25,790 bases of DNA, taken from positions 1 to 25,790 of the IMG/VR virus record IMGVR_UViG_3300042564_003385. One strand, 5' to 3'. Each line of letters begins with the position of its first letter. Positions within the stretch are counted from its first letter, which is position 1. The notes beneath the pieces are model-generated. The model saw only the letters and a program-made list of their open reading frames with translations. It was not told where the DNA came from and made no database searches. The stretch is from a virus. Shown here one piece after another: positions 1 through 8,108 of this stretch. Made by a program: the position numbers and the translations under genes.

Positions 1-313
1 CCAATGAAGCTGATCCTGGTTTTAATATACCCGCTGCTTCAAGCTGTTGCGGTGTCTTTGCTAGTATACCTATCCCAGCATTAACATTTCCTGCAGCATC
101 TACAATAATACCAGTCCCATTCGCTACCACCTCGGGATACGCAGCCGCTGCTTGTGCTGCTGTGCCGCCGATCATTGCGGCAGTTACACCAGCATTTAAT
201 GATTTACTAACTGTTCCAATAGCAGGAACCGTGGCAGAAGTTGCCGCCGTGACTGGATTGTTAGGCGGAAGTCTTGTTGAATTAGCATATGTTTGACTTT
301 GATTATATTGCAT
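1..313 (-). CDS. Partial tail/baseplate structural protein (3' end outside window)
   Basis: The minus strand is open from an ATG at 313 to the window edge, giving 104 codons with no stop. The ATG shares one base with the stop of the upstream spike gene (TAATG), so translation is probably coupled by re-initiation. The visible part is rich in Ala, Gly, Asn and Thr and has no transmembrane segment. It ends with KTPQQLEAAGILKPGSASL. A motif of the form TPxQLExAGxLKPG is one I associate with tail or baseplate structural proteins of T4-like environmental phages. It is last in the minus-strand baseplate operon, which supports a virion role. The exact function is not recognisable and the C-terminal part is missing. 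Confidence 0.7.
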   Translation of the reverse strand, partial: MQYNQSQTYANSTRLPPNNPVTAATSATVPAIGTVSKSLNAGVTAAMIGGTAAQAAAAYPEVVANGTGIIVDAAGNVNAGIGILAKTPQQLEAAGILKPGSASL

Positions 314-1758
314 TAAAATGCCCTACTACTATTATTATTTACTTTAACATCAACCCCTTGATTTGCACTTGACCAAGGAGAATGAGCAGGAGCACGACTG
401 ACAATAGATAACAGATATCCAGGAGCCGCTAACCATCCTTTAATTTTGTCAAACAATGTATCAGTATGAGTTACGATAGGTATCTTAGGTACTTCTACTG
501 GGGTTACTGAAGTTGACCCTGTATTTAAATTTATTTTGCTACCATTAACATACATAGTTCCTGCGCTGGCATAAGAACCCTCACCACTTGCTTCCATACT
601 CATTGAACCATTAACTTTAACTGTATAGGTGCCTAACGTATACCCACTAAAGTTTTTACCTGAACGATAAGAAATATCAGTCTCAGCATTTATTTTAATA
701 TTATTAGCTGCTATATTTAAATCATTCTTAGCATTGATATTAATATTGTTATCTGCATGTAAATTTAAATCTCCTTGTGTCCTGATATTTACGCTGTTGG
801 TAGCGTACATATCAATAGTACCTTCTTTGCCTAATTCAATATAGCTTTGTCCATTAGCATGAATAATGAACAATGTTTGCCCATCATCACTCATTAATAT
901 TTGATGACCTAATGCTGTTCTTAATCTTATTAGTTGATCTTTGCCAACAACATCACCATCATCCATAACAATACTATGTCCACCTCTACGTGATACTAAT
1001 TTTAATGACTCGTTTGATGCTGAAGCTCCTTTGGTTAATACATTAGCGTCGGTAAACCCACCTTGGTAAATTGGTCTACCCGGCGTGCTAACTCCCCAAC
1101 CAACACGAGACGGACTTTCTCGTAGTGCGCTGCTTGATATTGGTCCTCTAATTGAATCTCTAATCAAACCTTGTTGAAAATATATAGAAGAACTATAACT
1201 ATGAATAGGTTTGGGTGCAATTAAAAAAGTTGAGACATCATTTAACTTTTTATTATTCGGGTTTAAATTAACAACTGGCAAGGTTGTTGCTCCACCCAAT
1301 CCCGCTGCTTCAGCCGTATTTGGTACAACATTATCTGTTGCACCTATTGCAGGAATCATTTGCAATAATTCCGGTGGCAGAATACTACCAATATAATATC
1401 CGTAATTTACGTCACCGTTAATAAAAAGACAAACTACTGTGCTACCAATATCAGGCGGGCTAAACCACATCCCGTACGAACTTGGATTCTGTGTGTAGGT
1501 ACCAAAATCATCTATTGCTCCACTGGCGGGAGTAGAGCCAAAGAAAGGACTCATGTAGCTTACAGTAGTCCAACTTTTGCTATCATCAGGATTAGGTGCG
1601 CCAAAATCAGCAATATAAACATCTATTCTACCTGCTCTAGTAGAATCAATATTATTTTTTACTACTCCAAGTACGGGCACGGTACGTATTACGCCGCCGC
1701 CGGCATCTGGCTTAGTTGATTTAGCTTGACCCTTTACTTTAATTTCGTTTGATGCCAT
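313..1758 (-). CDS. 5: Baseplate hub spike protein, gp5-like, without a lysozyme domain
   Basis: A 481-aa protein. Residues about 25-150 look like the OB-fold that begins gp5/VgrG spikes (a GRIDVYIADFG strand followed by MWFSPPDIGSTVVCLFINGD). A middle segment with RRGGHSIVMDDGD, LGHQILMSDDG and YIELGKEGTIDMYA is VgrG-like. From about residue 320 come short alternating repeats (NIRTQGDLNLHAD, NININAKNDLNIAANNI) of the kind that fold into the trimeric beta-helix needle. The C-terminus carries APAHSPW, a short motif I associate with this spike family in T4-like phages. T4 gp5 has a lysozyme domain between the OB-fold and the needle; nothing like it is visible here. The gene follows the 820-aa hub-like gene with a short gap and overlaps the next gene by one base. 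Confidence 0.8.
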   Translation of the reverse strand: MASNEIKVKGQAKSTKPDAGGGVIRTVPVLGVVKNNIDSTRAGRIDVYIADFGAPNPDDSKSWTTVSYMSPFFGSTPASGAIDDFGTYTQNPSSYGMWFSPPDIGSTVVCLFINGDVNYGYYIGSILPPELLQMIPAIGATDNVVPNTAEAAGLGGATTLPVVNLNPNNKKLNDVSTFLIAPKPIHSYSSSIYFQQGLIRDSIRGPISSSALRESPSRVGWGVSTPGRPIYQGGFTDANVLTKGASASNESLKLVSRRGGHSIVMDDGDVVGKDQLIRLRTALGHQILMSDDGQTLFIIHANGQSYIELGKEGTIDMYATNSVNIRTQGDLNLHADNNININAKNDLNIAANNIKINAETDISYRSGKNFSGYTLGTYTVKVNGSMSMEASGEGSYASAGTMYVNGSKINLNTGSTSVTPVEVPKIPIVTHTDTLFDKIKGWLAAPGYLLSIVSRAPAHSPWSSANQGVDVKVNNNSSRAF

Positions 1759-1776
1759 TAATTATTGTCTCCGTGT

Positions 1777-4239
1777 TTATCTTGGTCCAGGACCAGCATC
1801 ATCATTTACTACTGGACCCTGCTGAGTCTGTATAGTAACTGAACTGGCTGAAAGTCTTTGCATTGGATCCATAACATTGTTTATACTTCCAACTGAACCA
1901 AGTAAACCAGCTTGCCCCGATTGTTGAAGGTCTGATGACATTGGGTTAGCAGCAAATCCACTTCCTGATGTTGTACCTGTACCACTTGGAGTAGGTGCTG
2001 CCCCTGTACCTGCTCGGTTAAGTCTAGCCGTTTCTGCTCTTGATTGATTTGGATCTTCTCGTCCCTGATCAGCCGTTGTTTTGTCTGGTCCAGGGTTTTG
2101 AAATGTGTTAAGTGAGCAATCTAACTCTTGTGTAAATTTGCCACGTTGAAAATTACTAACTACCCGTGTAACCATATAGCTAATTCCTCCTCCCCGGCTA
2201 TCAATATCCTTTTGTATATAATCTGGATATTTATAAAAGAATATTGAATTATTTAAACTCATCGTGCCAGTACTATTTTCATAGTCTATTGGTTCAATAA
2301 AATTTATTTCAATAAAAACTTGTCCACCATTTGGATTTATAGTAAATCCGTCAGTTCCGTAAAATTGATTGTATAATGAATTTATACTGCTAGGAGCGGA
2401 TTGCATTATAAAATCTGGATCTCCCAAAATTGTAATTTTAGCAGATCCAAAATCTCTAGGACTAAACAAACTAGTCATATACATGTTTTGTGCTTCCATA
2501 CCTACATTTATTCTACCTTGGCTAGGTTGTTCTTGTGGTTGTCCAACTGTCACTGGTATATCAACAGCGCCGGCTAAAGCTGCTGAGGGAATTGGTGCAC
2601 CTAAACCAAAACCTTGAATTGTCACATTATGATAAGCAAAATCCAAATTTTGAGAATAACTAATTACTTCAGTATTTTTACCAGTATACCAATAGTTGTA
2701 TCGCTTATGTGCGCCATAATATGGCGTTGTGATTGCCGCAGATGCAGCAACCACTACTGGAGTTAAATATGGTTGGATAATATAAGTGATTTTATAAACA
2801 TAGTCACCTTGGTTAGGATCCCAACCTAAATTCTTTACTTCAGCACTTATATTGAACCATTTTAATTCTTTTGGGGAAACATCTTGTTTTTCGTATGTAC
2901 CAGTATCTGGATCTGGAGTCAAGTTTGTATTATCTATTTGTGACAATGCATCTTCTAAATACGAACTTTGTTTAATTATTTCTGATACTGCTTGAATGAT
3001 AGAAGTACCCTGGGCTATATTAATAGTACGCAAGTAATTGTTTGGTGTTTCTAGCGTAGCAGCTTTTTGATTAGATTCTGAAGTGTTGGTCGCCGTTGTT
3101 GTAGGTACTTTTCTTTTATCTAAATCAGCCTTACTTCTTAAACTTGCTTTTTTAATTTTTTCCCCGTCCGGACCAAGAAATACAACATCGTATTGTCTAG
3201 GTATGGTTACTCCTTTACCCACTAATTGTTGCTGGTCATAATTTAATTTTGAAAATAAACTTGTCATGTATACAACATTTGTCGCTTGACTATCTCTATC
3301 TGCTTCGAATTGAGCAGGTGAGTTAGATGATTCAGGTGCAAATAATGCATTATATACTGTATCGGCTACAATAGTAGTATCAGAAACAATTGTACTAAAT
3401 TTTGATCCAAACCCAACAATTTGTTGAGCAGCAACAGCAAGGATATTGTAAACTACCGGTTTTCCAGTAATTTTAAATTTCATATCCTTAATTAATATAT
3501 CAATATACCGTTCATACAGTCCAAATGCATTTCCTTCAGGGTTACCGTCAGAACTTAGAATTTTTGTAGGGTCAATTATATTTCCATCTTTATCATATCC
3601 TAAAAATCTAATTCCTAATATAAAAAATTGTCTTGCTGGATTTTGAACCATTGAAAAGTTTTTAGTATTAGTTGTTGCCGCTAACGCATTCTGTGCCCTG
3701 CGTAATTTAGTTAACAACGAAAAACCATATGGTTCAGTTATATTAAATGATATATCACTGATATTGGTTGCAGCACCAACATCTTTAGTACCAATTGTTT
3801 GCGTAAATTTTAAATCATCTATGAAAAAATCAGTGTCAAATCCAGGGGTACGTTTAGATGAAGTATTATTAATACCACCACTTTGAGCAATTAAATAGGC
3901 GCCACCTGCTTTTGCAGCAAAGTTTGCTGTTCCTGAAGTGCTTGTGCTGTTTTCTCTTGCTAATTCTGCGGCAGCTTCATTAGTTAGATCAGATGATGCA
4001 GCACTAGGTGAAATGTTGTTTATAGAATTTATATTCTGTCTTCCTGATTCCACAAAAGCATCATATGCATCAGGAGTTATCATGTACAACGATAGTTGAT
4101 AGGTGTAGCTACTAAAATTACCTAATGGATTTTCTGTTCGTTTACCAGGTTTAATTGCAGTGGTATTAGATGAGCCCGTTGCCTTAGTACCTGCTTGAGC
4201 CGGATTACGTTGATCATCATATGATAAATTAACATCCAT
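1777..4239 (-). CDS. Large baseplate structural protein, probably hub-type (gp27 position)
   Basis: An 820-aa protein that starts one base after the gp53 stop, so it is co-translated with it. There is no signal peptide or membrane segment. Landmarks are a YTYQLSLYMITPDAY stretch near the N-terminus, DISFNITEPYGFSLLTKLRRA around residue 165, and YNYWYTGKNTEVISYSQNLDF around residue 520. The C-terminal 100 residues are Gly/Ser/Thr/Asn-rich and look disordered. The YWYTGKNTEV segment resembles the strand that precedes a hub beta-domain in contractile-tail hub proteins, and the gene lies directly upstream of the gp5-like spike. In T4, gp27 is the hub partner of gp5. I infer a gp27-like hub or hub-associated role; sequence alone does not prove it. 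Confidence 0.6.
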   Translation of the reverse strand: MDVNLSYDDQRNPAQAGTKATGSSNTTAIKPGKRTENPLGNFSSYTYQLSLYMITPDAYDAFVESGRQNINSINNISPSAASSDLTNEAAAELARENSTSTSGTANFAAKAGGAYLIAQSGGINNTSSKRTPGFDTDFFIDDLKFTQTIGTKDVGAATNISDISFNITEPYGFSLLTKLRRAQNALAATTNTKNFSMVQNPARQFFILGIRFLGYDKDGNIIDPTKILSSDGNPEGNAFGLYERYIDILIKDMKFKITGKPVVYNILAVAAQQIVGFGSKFSTIVSDTTIVADTVYNALFAPESSNSPAQFEADRDSQATNVVYMTSLFSKLNYDQQQLVGKGVTIPRQYDVVFLGPDGEKIKKASLRSKADLDKRKVPTTTATNTSESNQKAATLETPNNYLRTINIAQGTSIIQAVSEIIKQSSYLEDALSQIDNTNLTPDPDTGTYEKQDVSPKELKWFNISAEVKNLGWDPNQGDYVYKITYIIQPYLTPVVVAASAAITTPYYGAHKRYNYWYTGKNTEVISYSQNLDFAYHNVTIQGFGLGAPIPSAALAGAVDIPVTVGQPQEQPSQGRINVGMEAQNMYMTSLFSPRDFGSAKITILGDPDFIMQSAPSSINSLYNQFYGTDGFTINPNGGQVFIEINFIEPIDYENSTGTMSLNNSIFFYKYPDYIQKDIDSRGGGISYMVTRVVSNFQRGKFTQELDCSLNTFQNPGPDKTTADQGREDPNQSRAETARLNRAGTGAAPTPSGTGTTSGSGFAANPMSSDLQQSGQAGLLGSVGSINNVMDPMQRLSASSVTIQTQQGPVVNDDAGPGPR

Positions 4240-4240
4240 C

Positions 4241-4549
4241 TTAGATTCCCAAAACTTGTTTTAACATATCCATTTTAGGTAAATATATTCCTGTACCAGT
4301 AGTAAAATCAAAATACGGGTCTTTTAATCTGTTTGGGTTTCTGCTTGCAAATACCCACCATAATCTACTATCACTATATAAGTCATATGCTAATGTATCG
4401 GGCCTATATTCGTATACCGTAGTTATTTCCCAATATATATCTGAAGGTTGCATAGGTATAGGCCTATTCACCATAACATCTAAAAAGTTATTATTAACTA
4501 TTTCAGTAAAATAATATGGACTTGTTGTTGGGTATAAATTATTTGCCAT
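4241..4549 (-). CDS. 53: Baseplate wedge protein gp53
   Basis: A 102-aa protein closely matching what I know of T4-type gp53: YEYRPDTLAYDLYSDSRLWWVFASRNPN, then LKDPYFDFTTGTGIYLP. The WWVFA and IYLPK blocks are typical of this wedge protein, which bridges baseplate wedges around the hub. I place the start at the ATG at 4549, not at the in-frame TTG six bases upstream, because a GGAGG Shine-Dalgarno lies 9 bases before the ATG and only 3 before the TTG. The stop of the preceding gene overlaps this start as TAATG, and the stop is one base before the next gene's ATG, so three baseplate genes are tightly coupled. It acts in baseplate assembly. Confidence 0.85.
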   Translation of the reverse strand: MANNLYPTTSPYYFTEIVNNNFLDVMVNRPIPMQPSDIYWEITTVYEYRPDTLAYDLYSDSRLWWVFASRNPNRLKDPYFDFTTGTGIYLPKMDMLKQVLGI

Positions 4550-5991
4550 TACCAAATTCCTCCACCTGCTCGTTTTGATCCTCTTAACAATGCACCTGTT
4601 GCATATTCTTTTAAACTAAACGTATTACTAATGTCATTTCTAGTTATTATTGGAAATGCTGATATAGATATACTTATTTTAGTAGGAACATAAGTAGCAT
4701 CTTTTGTTCCGATATTAGTAGTTTGCCAATTAGGTGATGATACTGTTGCACCCGGATTAAGACCACCACTACTCATTCGTGCTGCTCCTGATTGCGCCAT
4801 TAGACTTTCTCCGGGTTTACCTTGTGCAGGATTGTTTTGTCTATTAACTCCAGCCGGAGCAAAATCACTTCCAGCTTGTATGTAATCAACGTCAGTAGGT
4901 AAAGTGTAAGTAAAAGCTGTAACTACTAATGGGTGTGTATCAAATTGAAAAGCACCTAATCCAGTTAAATAGCATAACGGCGGAGGTGTGCCGTTAGTAG
5001 GATTTTGATCTAGACCATAAAACATTTTAGTTATTGACTTGAAGAAATGTATTACTGCTAGTACATATTGTGCTTCAAAGGTATCCTGTGCAGTAAAATC
5101 ACAACCAATAGTAACATTATCTACTGCACTACCTTTATACGTAAAGAACTTATAATTGCTATGTGTTAATTCAGTAGGGTCATAACCAGCAGTATATTGA
5201 ACTGATATTGCCGGGGTATACGGAAAGATGACTCCGTCTGTGGCTTGAAGTGGTGCTAATATTCCAGGTGGACTAGCTTTATACAAATATGTTGCACCAG
5301 GACTTAAACTTAATCTTACCCGCCAATCTTGTTTTGCTTGAAAGTTTACTGCATCTTGTTGTGTAGCCTGTGATTGCGTGTTTAATTTTGCAGTGGTTAA
5401 CCCTTGTTGAATACCCAATTCTCCTGCATTGCGTATTGCTTCTTCATTAGCTAACTTTTTTTGTTCAGCTACTTGTGCATCAATGCCGTCAAATTCATCA
5501 ACTTGTTTTTGTGCAACTGGTTTAACATCAGTTACTGCGGCAGCTTGTGCTACATTAGGATCGGTTACTGGATCAGGTGGGTCGAGCCTTACTGGCACTT
5601 GGGAAGTAGCCACTGCAGGTGGGGAAACAATTTTCTCTGTAGTTTGGTTAATAAATCCTCTCGCCGGATCCTTTACATTTGCTTGTTGTTCGGTAGTAGG
5701 TGGGATTTCAGAGAAGTATGACTTTCCAGTAGCCGGATTGTAATATCGCTGCTGTCCTGTTTCATCTACCCCTTCGTATAGACTAGTCGCTGGGTCCTGC
5801 TTAGTTAGGGCTGCTTCTTCGGCACCAAGTGCTTTATTTTGAAGCCGTAGTTTATCTCGCTCTATAAACGCAGCTTCTTTTTGTGCCTCGGTTGAAGTTG
5901 CGCTTCCAATAATGGCACTCTGTGCTCTAATCTTTTCCCCGACTATGTTTTGCTGTTCACCGTTCTTAGCTAATGAATCATTAGTTGCCAT
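4549..5991 (-). CDS. Tail-tube/baseplate-associated structural protein
   Basis: A 480-aa protein, first gene of the minus-strand baseplate operon. Residues 1-220 are polar and rich in Gln, Ala, Glu and Lys, probably helical or disordered. A globular domain follows (about 225-400): DWRVRLSLSPG, IFPYTPAISVQYTAGYDP, SNYKFFTYKGSAVDNVTIGCDFTAQDTFEAQY, FFKSITKMFYG, PPPLCYLTGLGAFQFDTHP, TLPTDVDYIQAG. I recognise this domain as recurrent in T4-like environmental phages next to gp53, where it is thought to belong to the tube/baseplate junction (the gp48/gp54 niche), but I cannot assign a T4 number. The start at 5991 has an AGAAGGA Shine-Dalgarno and a CTAAATA box upstream on the minus strand. Confidence 0.65.
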   Translation of the reverse strand: MATNDSLAKNGEQQNIVGEKIRAQSAIIGSATSTEAQKEAAFIERDKLRLQNKALGAEEAALTKQDPATSLYEGVDETGQQRYYNPATGKSYFSEIPPTTEQQANVKDPARGFINQTTEKIVSPPAVATSQVPVRLDPPDPVTDPNVAQAAAVTDVKPVAQKQVDEFDGIDAQVAEQKKLANEEAIRNAGELGIQQGLTTAKLNTQSQATQQDAVNFQAKQDWRVRLSLSPGATYLYKASPPGILAPLQATDGVIFPYTPAISVQYTAGYDPTELTHSNYKFFTYKGSAVDNVTIGCDFTAQDTFEAQYVLAVIHFFKSITKMFYGLDQNPTNGTPPPLCYLTGLGAFQFDTHPLVVTAFTYTLPTDVDYIQAGSDFAPAGVNRQNNPAQGKPGESLMAQSGAARMSSGGLNPGATVSSPNWQTTNIGTKDATYVPTKISISISAFPIITRNDISNTFSLKEYATGALLRGSKRAGGGIW

Positions 5992-6014
5992 ATAATAATA
6001 TTATCCTTCTTGTA

Positions 6015-6022
6015 CTATTTAG
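6015..6022 (-). promoter_or_regulatory. Possible late promoter of the baseplate operon
   Basis: Read on the minus strand this is CTAAATAG, one base off the TATAAATA/GATAAATA boxes used elsewhere in the window. It lies about 25 bases upstream of the first baseplate gene. With T4 spacing the transcript would start near 6010, leaving a short leader that contains the AGAAGGA ribosome site. It is weaker than the exact boxes at 10201, 18300, 23583 and 25117. Confidence 0.4.
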
Positions 6023-6035
6023 CATAAATATAATG
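6020..6035 (+). promoter_or_regulatory. Copy 1 of intergenic motif TAGCATAANTAYAAYR
   Basis: Reads TAGCATAAATATAATG. The right half contains TATAAT, a perfect -10 hexamer, about 90 bases upstream of gp55. Near-identical copies lie at 6100, 18615 and 23083, all intergenic and all on the plus strand. The function is inferred: either a phage-specific promoter class or a regulator site. Confidence 0.45.
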
Positions 6036-6065
6036 CTCTATTTTTACCTTTTCTACAAAAAACTG

Positions 6066-6094
6066 TTGCTTTTCTGCAACTGTTATGCTATAAT
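6066..6094 (+). promoter_or_regulatory. Sigma70-type early promoter for gp55 and downstream genes
   Basis: TTGCTT at 6066-6071 and TATAAT at 6089-6094 are separated by exactly 17 bases, and the -10 is preceded by TG one base upstream (extended -10, TGCTATAAT). Transcription would start near 6101, about 26 bases before the gp55 ATG. This looks like a strong host-polymerase promoter for the gp55-gp47-gp46 group. Confidence 0.75.
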
Positions 6095-6108
6095 CACTGT
6101 AGCATAAC
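6082..6108. repeat. 9-bp inverted repeat over the gp55 promoter -10 and start point
   Basis: GTTATGCTA (6082-6090) and TAGCATAAC (6100-6108) are exact inverted repeats separated by 9 bases. They cover the -10 and the expected start. The right arm is part of motif copy 2 (6100-6115). It could be an operator, a hairpin at the 5' end of the mRNA, or both. Confidence 0.55.
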
Positions 6109-6126
6109 TATAACACAAGGAGACCC

Positions 6127-7044
6127 ATGTCATTATTACCTGCACCACGAAAACCCGTTAATTATCTCAATAACAAAGATATACTAAAAGAAATACATGA
6201 AAGCAAAACAGCTTATTGTCATTTTGCTAAACCCGAATATCACAGATATGATTTCATAGTAGACATGCCCCAGTCTTCAATAGAAGATAGTCTAACATAT
6301 GCATTTACCCCCGAATCTATTCAACAAGCAAAAGAAACTAGAGCAACTAGGCTTAGCTTAGAAGCAGGGGTAAAAGATTCAGTTGATCCAGAATCTATCC
6401 TAGTAACAGATTTGGTATTTCGTGTAATGAATTGGGATCATGTACCGGTCGCTCCAAAAGTTCCCCGCAAAACAGTTAAAAAGAAAACAGCAAAAGATAT
6501 ATTTGAATTTGAAGAAGCTGATCCTGATGAAATCTTTGCTGACTTAGAAGACGTTACCACTAAAGCAGAAGTAGATGACATGGTTCATGTCAAGGTAAAC
6601 TTCCCCCCATTCCAACATTATAAAATAGATAACAATAACACTTTCTATTGCGTGGGCAAAAGTCATTGGAAAGGTGATTTAGAAACCGGAGAATTCAGCA
6701 AGGATCATGGGCAGGTAACAAATAAACTTGCCCGTATGTATATTATGATGTGTGAAAAATATGCCATGAAATACAATTGGCGCGGATATACATATAACGA
6801 CGAAATGCGTAATAGTGCTATTCTACAATTAACTTATGTTGGTTTACGATTCAATGAAGCTAAAAGTGCTAATCCATTCGCATACTATACCGCAGCAATT
6901 ACAAATAGTTTCTGTCGTGTTTTAAATACTGAAAAGCGAAATCAAAATATCCGTGATGACATCTTAGAAATAAATGGACTTAATCCAAGCTGGACTCGTC
7001 AGGGTCTGGGTGCTGGAATGAGTTCGGTTGTTTACGAAGAATAA
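6127..7044 (+). CDS. 55: Late-transcription sigma factor gp55
   Basis: A 305-aa protein with an AAGGAG ribosome site just upstream. The C-terminal third (about 195-291) is the gp55 sigma region: KYNWRGYTYNDEM from about residue 215, LQLTYVGLRFNEAKSANPFAYYTAAITNSF, RVLNTEKRNQNIRDDILE, and NPSWTRQ near the end, matching the T4/cyanophage gp55 pattern I know. gp55 binds host core RNA polymerase in place of sigma70 and recognises the TATAAATA box. T4 gp55 is 185 aa, so this one has a long N-terminal extension containing a basic stretch (KVPRKTVKKKTAKD) and an acidic one. Clustering with gp47 and gp46 follows T4 order. Confidence 0.88.
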   Translation: MSLLPAPRKPVNYLNNKDILKEIHESKTAYCHFAKPEYHRYDFIVDMPQSSIEDSLTYAFTPESIQQAKETRATRLSLEAGVKDSVDPESILVTDLVFRVMNWDHVPVAPKVPRKTVKKKTAKDIFEFEEADPDEIFADLEDVTTKAEVDDMVHVKVNFPPFQHYKIDNNNTFYCVGKSHWKGDLETGEFSKDHGQVTNKLARMYIMMCEKYAMKYNWRGYTYNDEMRNSAILQLTYVGLRFNEAKSANPFAYYTAAITNSFCRVLNTEKRNQNIRDDILEINGLNPSWTRQGLGAGMSSVVYEE

Positions 7045-7094
7045 TTTTACCAATGCGATTGATTTCACATTGACTTTTACTATATACTAACTAG

Positions 7095-8108
7095 ATGACT
7101 AATCTCTTTAAAAAAGCCGCTTGCCTAACTGATATTCATTTTGGATTGAAGTCAAATAGCCTACAACATAATCAAGACTGTAGTAATTTCATTGATTGGT
7201 TTATTTCTAAAGCCAAAGCAGAAAATTGTGAAACTTGTTTTTTCTTAGGTGACTGGAATCATCATCGTGCAAGTATTAACATACATACATTGCAATTTGG
7301 TTTGCAAGCATTGGAGAAATTAAATGCTAACTTTGATAGAGTATATTTTATACCAGGCAATCATGATCTTTATTATCGTGACCGCAGGGACATTCATAGC
7401 GTTGAGTGGGCTAAACATTTACCAAACGTACAAATTGTCAATGATTTCTTCAGTGAAGGAGATGTTTGCATCAGCCCTTGGTTGGTTCAGGACGATTACA
7501 AAAAAGTTCAAAAACTAAGTGGTAAATATTTGTTTGGTCATTTTGAATTACCTAGATTCTTTATGAATGCAATGATAGAGATGCCCGATCACGGCGAGAT
7601 TAACACAGATCACATGAAGGGCTTTGATAAAGTCTTTACTGGGCATTTTCATAAACGACAAAGTAAAGCTAATGTTTGGTATATTGGAAATGCATTCCCG
7701 CATAACTATGCTGATGCAGGTGATGACGCACGTGGTATGATGATGCTAGAATGGGGACAAGAGCCTGTCTTTCATAGTTGGCCTCGTCAACCTATTTTTC
7801 GTGTGCATAAACTTAGCGATATCTTAGAAAACCCAGAAGGGTTGCTATTGATTGATAGTCATGTTAGAGTACATCTTGACATTGATATTAGCTACGAAGA
7901 AGCTAACTTCATCAGAGAAACCCTTATACCCGAGCATAAATTGAGAGAGATGACATTGATACCAATGAAAGTAGAACAGACCGAGACAGAAGGTCGAGGT
8001 GATTTAAGATTTGAATCAGTAGACCAAATTATCATTGATCAAATCAATAGCATTGAAAGCAATAGTTTTGATAAGCGAATCTTATTGGAAATTTATAACA
8101 ATCTATGA
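7095..8108 (+). CDS. 47: Recombination endonuclease subunit gp47 (Mre11-like nuclease)
   Basis: A 337-aa protein, almost the length of T4 gp47 (339). It has the full calcineurin-like phosphoesterase metal-binding set: D13-I-H15, LGDWNHHR with D53, IPGNHD at 86-91, and the later GHFE and TGHFHKR motifs. With gp46 it forms the SbcCD/Mre11-Rad50-type complex that resects DNA ends for recombination-dependent replication and helps degrade host DNA. Its last codons overlap the gp46 start as ATGA, so the two subunits are translationally coupled. No late box precedes it; it is probably read from the promoter upstream of gp55. Confidence 0.95.
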   Translation: MTNLFKKAACLTDIHFGLKSNSLQHNQDCSNFIDWFISKAKAENCETCFFLGDWNHHRASINIHTLQFGLQALEKLNANFDRVYFIPGNHDLYYRDRRDIHSVEWAKHLPNVQIVNDFFSEGDVCISPWLVQDDYKKVQKLSGKYLFGHFELPRFFMNAMIEMPDHGEINTDHMKGFDKVFTGHFHKRQSKANVWYIGNAFPHNYADAGDDARGMMMLEWGQEPVFHSWPRQPIFRVHKLSDILENPEGLLLIDSHVRVHLDIDISYEEANFIRETLIPEHKLREMTLIPMKVEQTETEGRGDLRFESVDQIIIDQINSIESNSFDKRILLEIYNNL

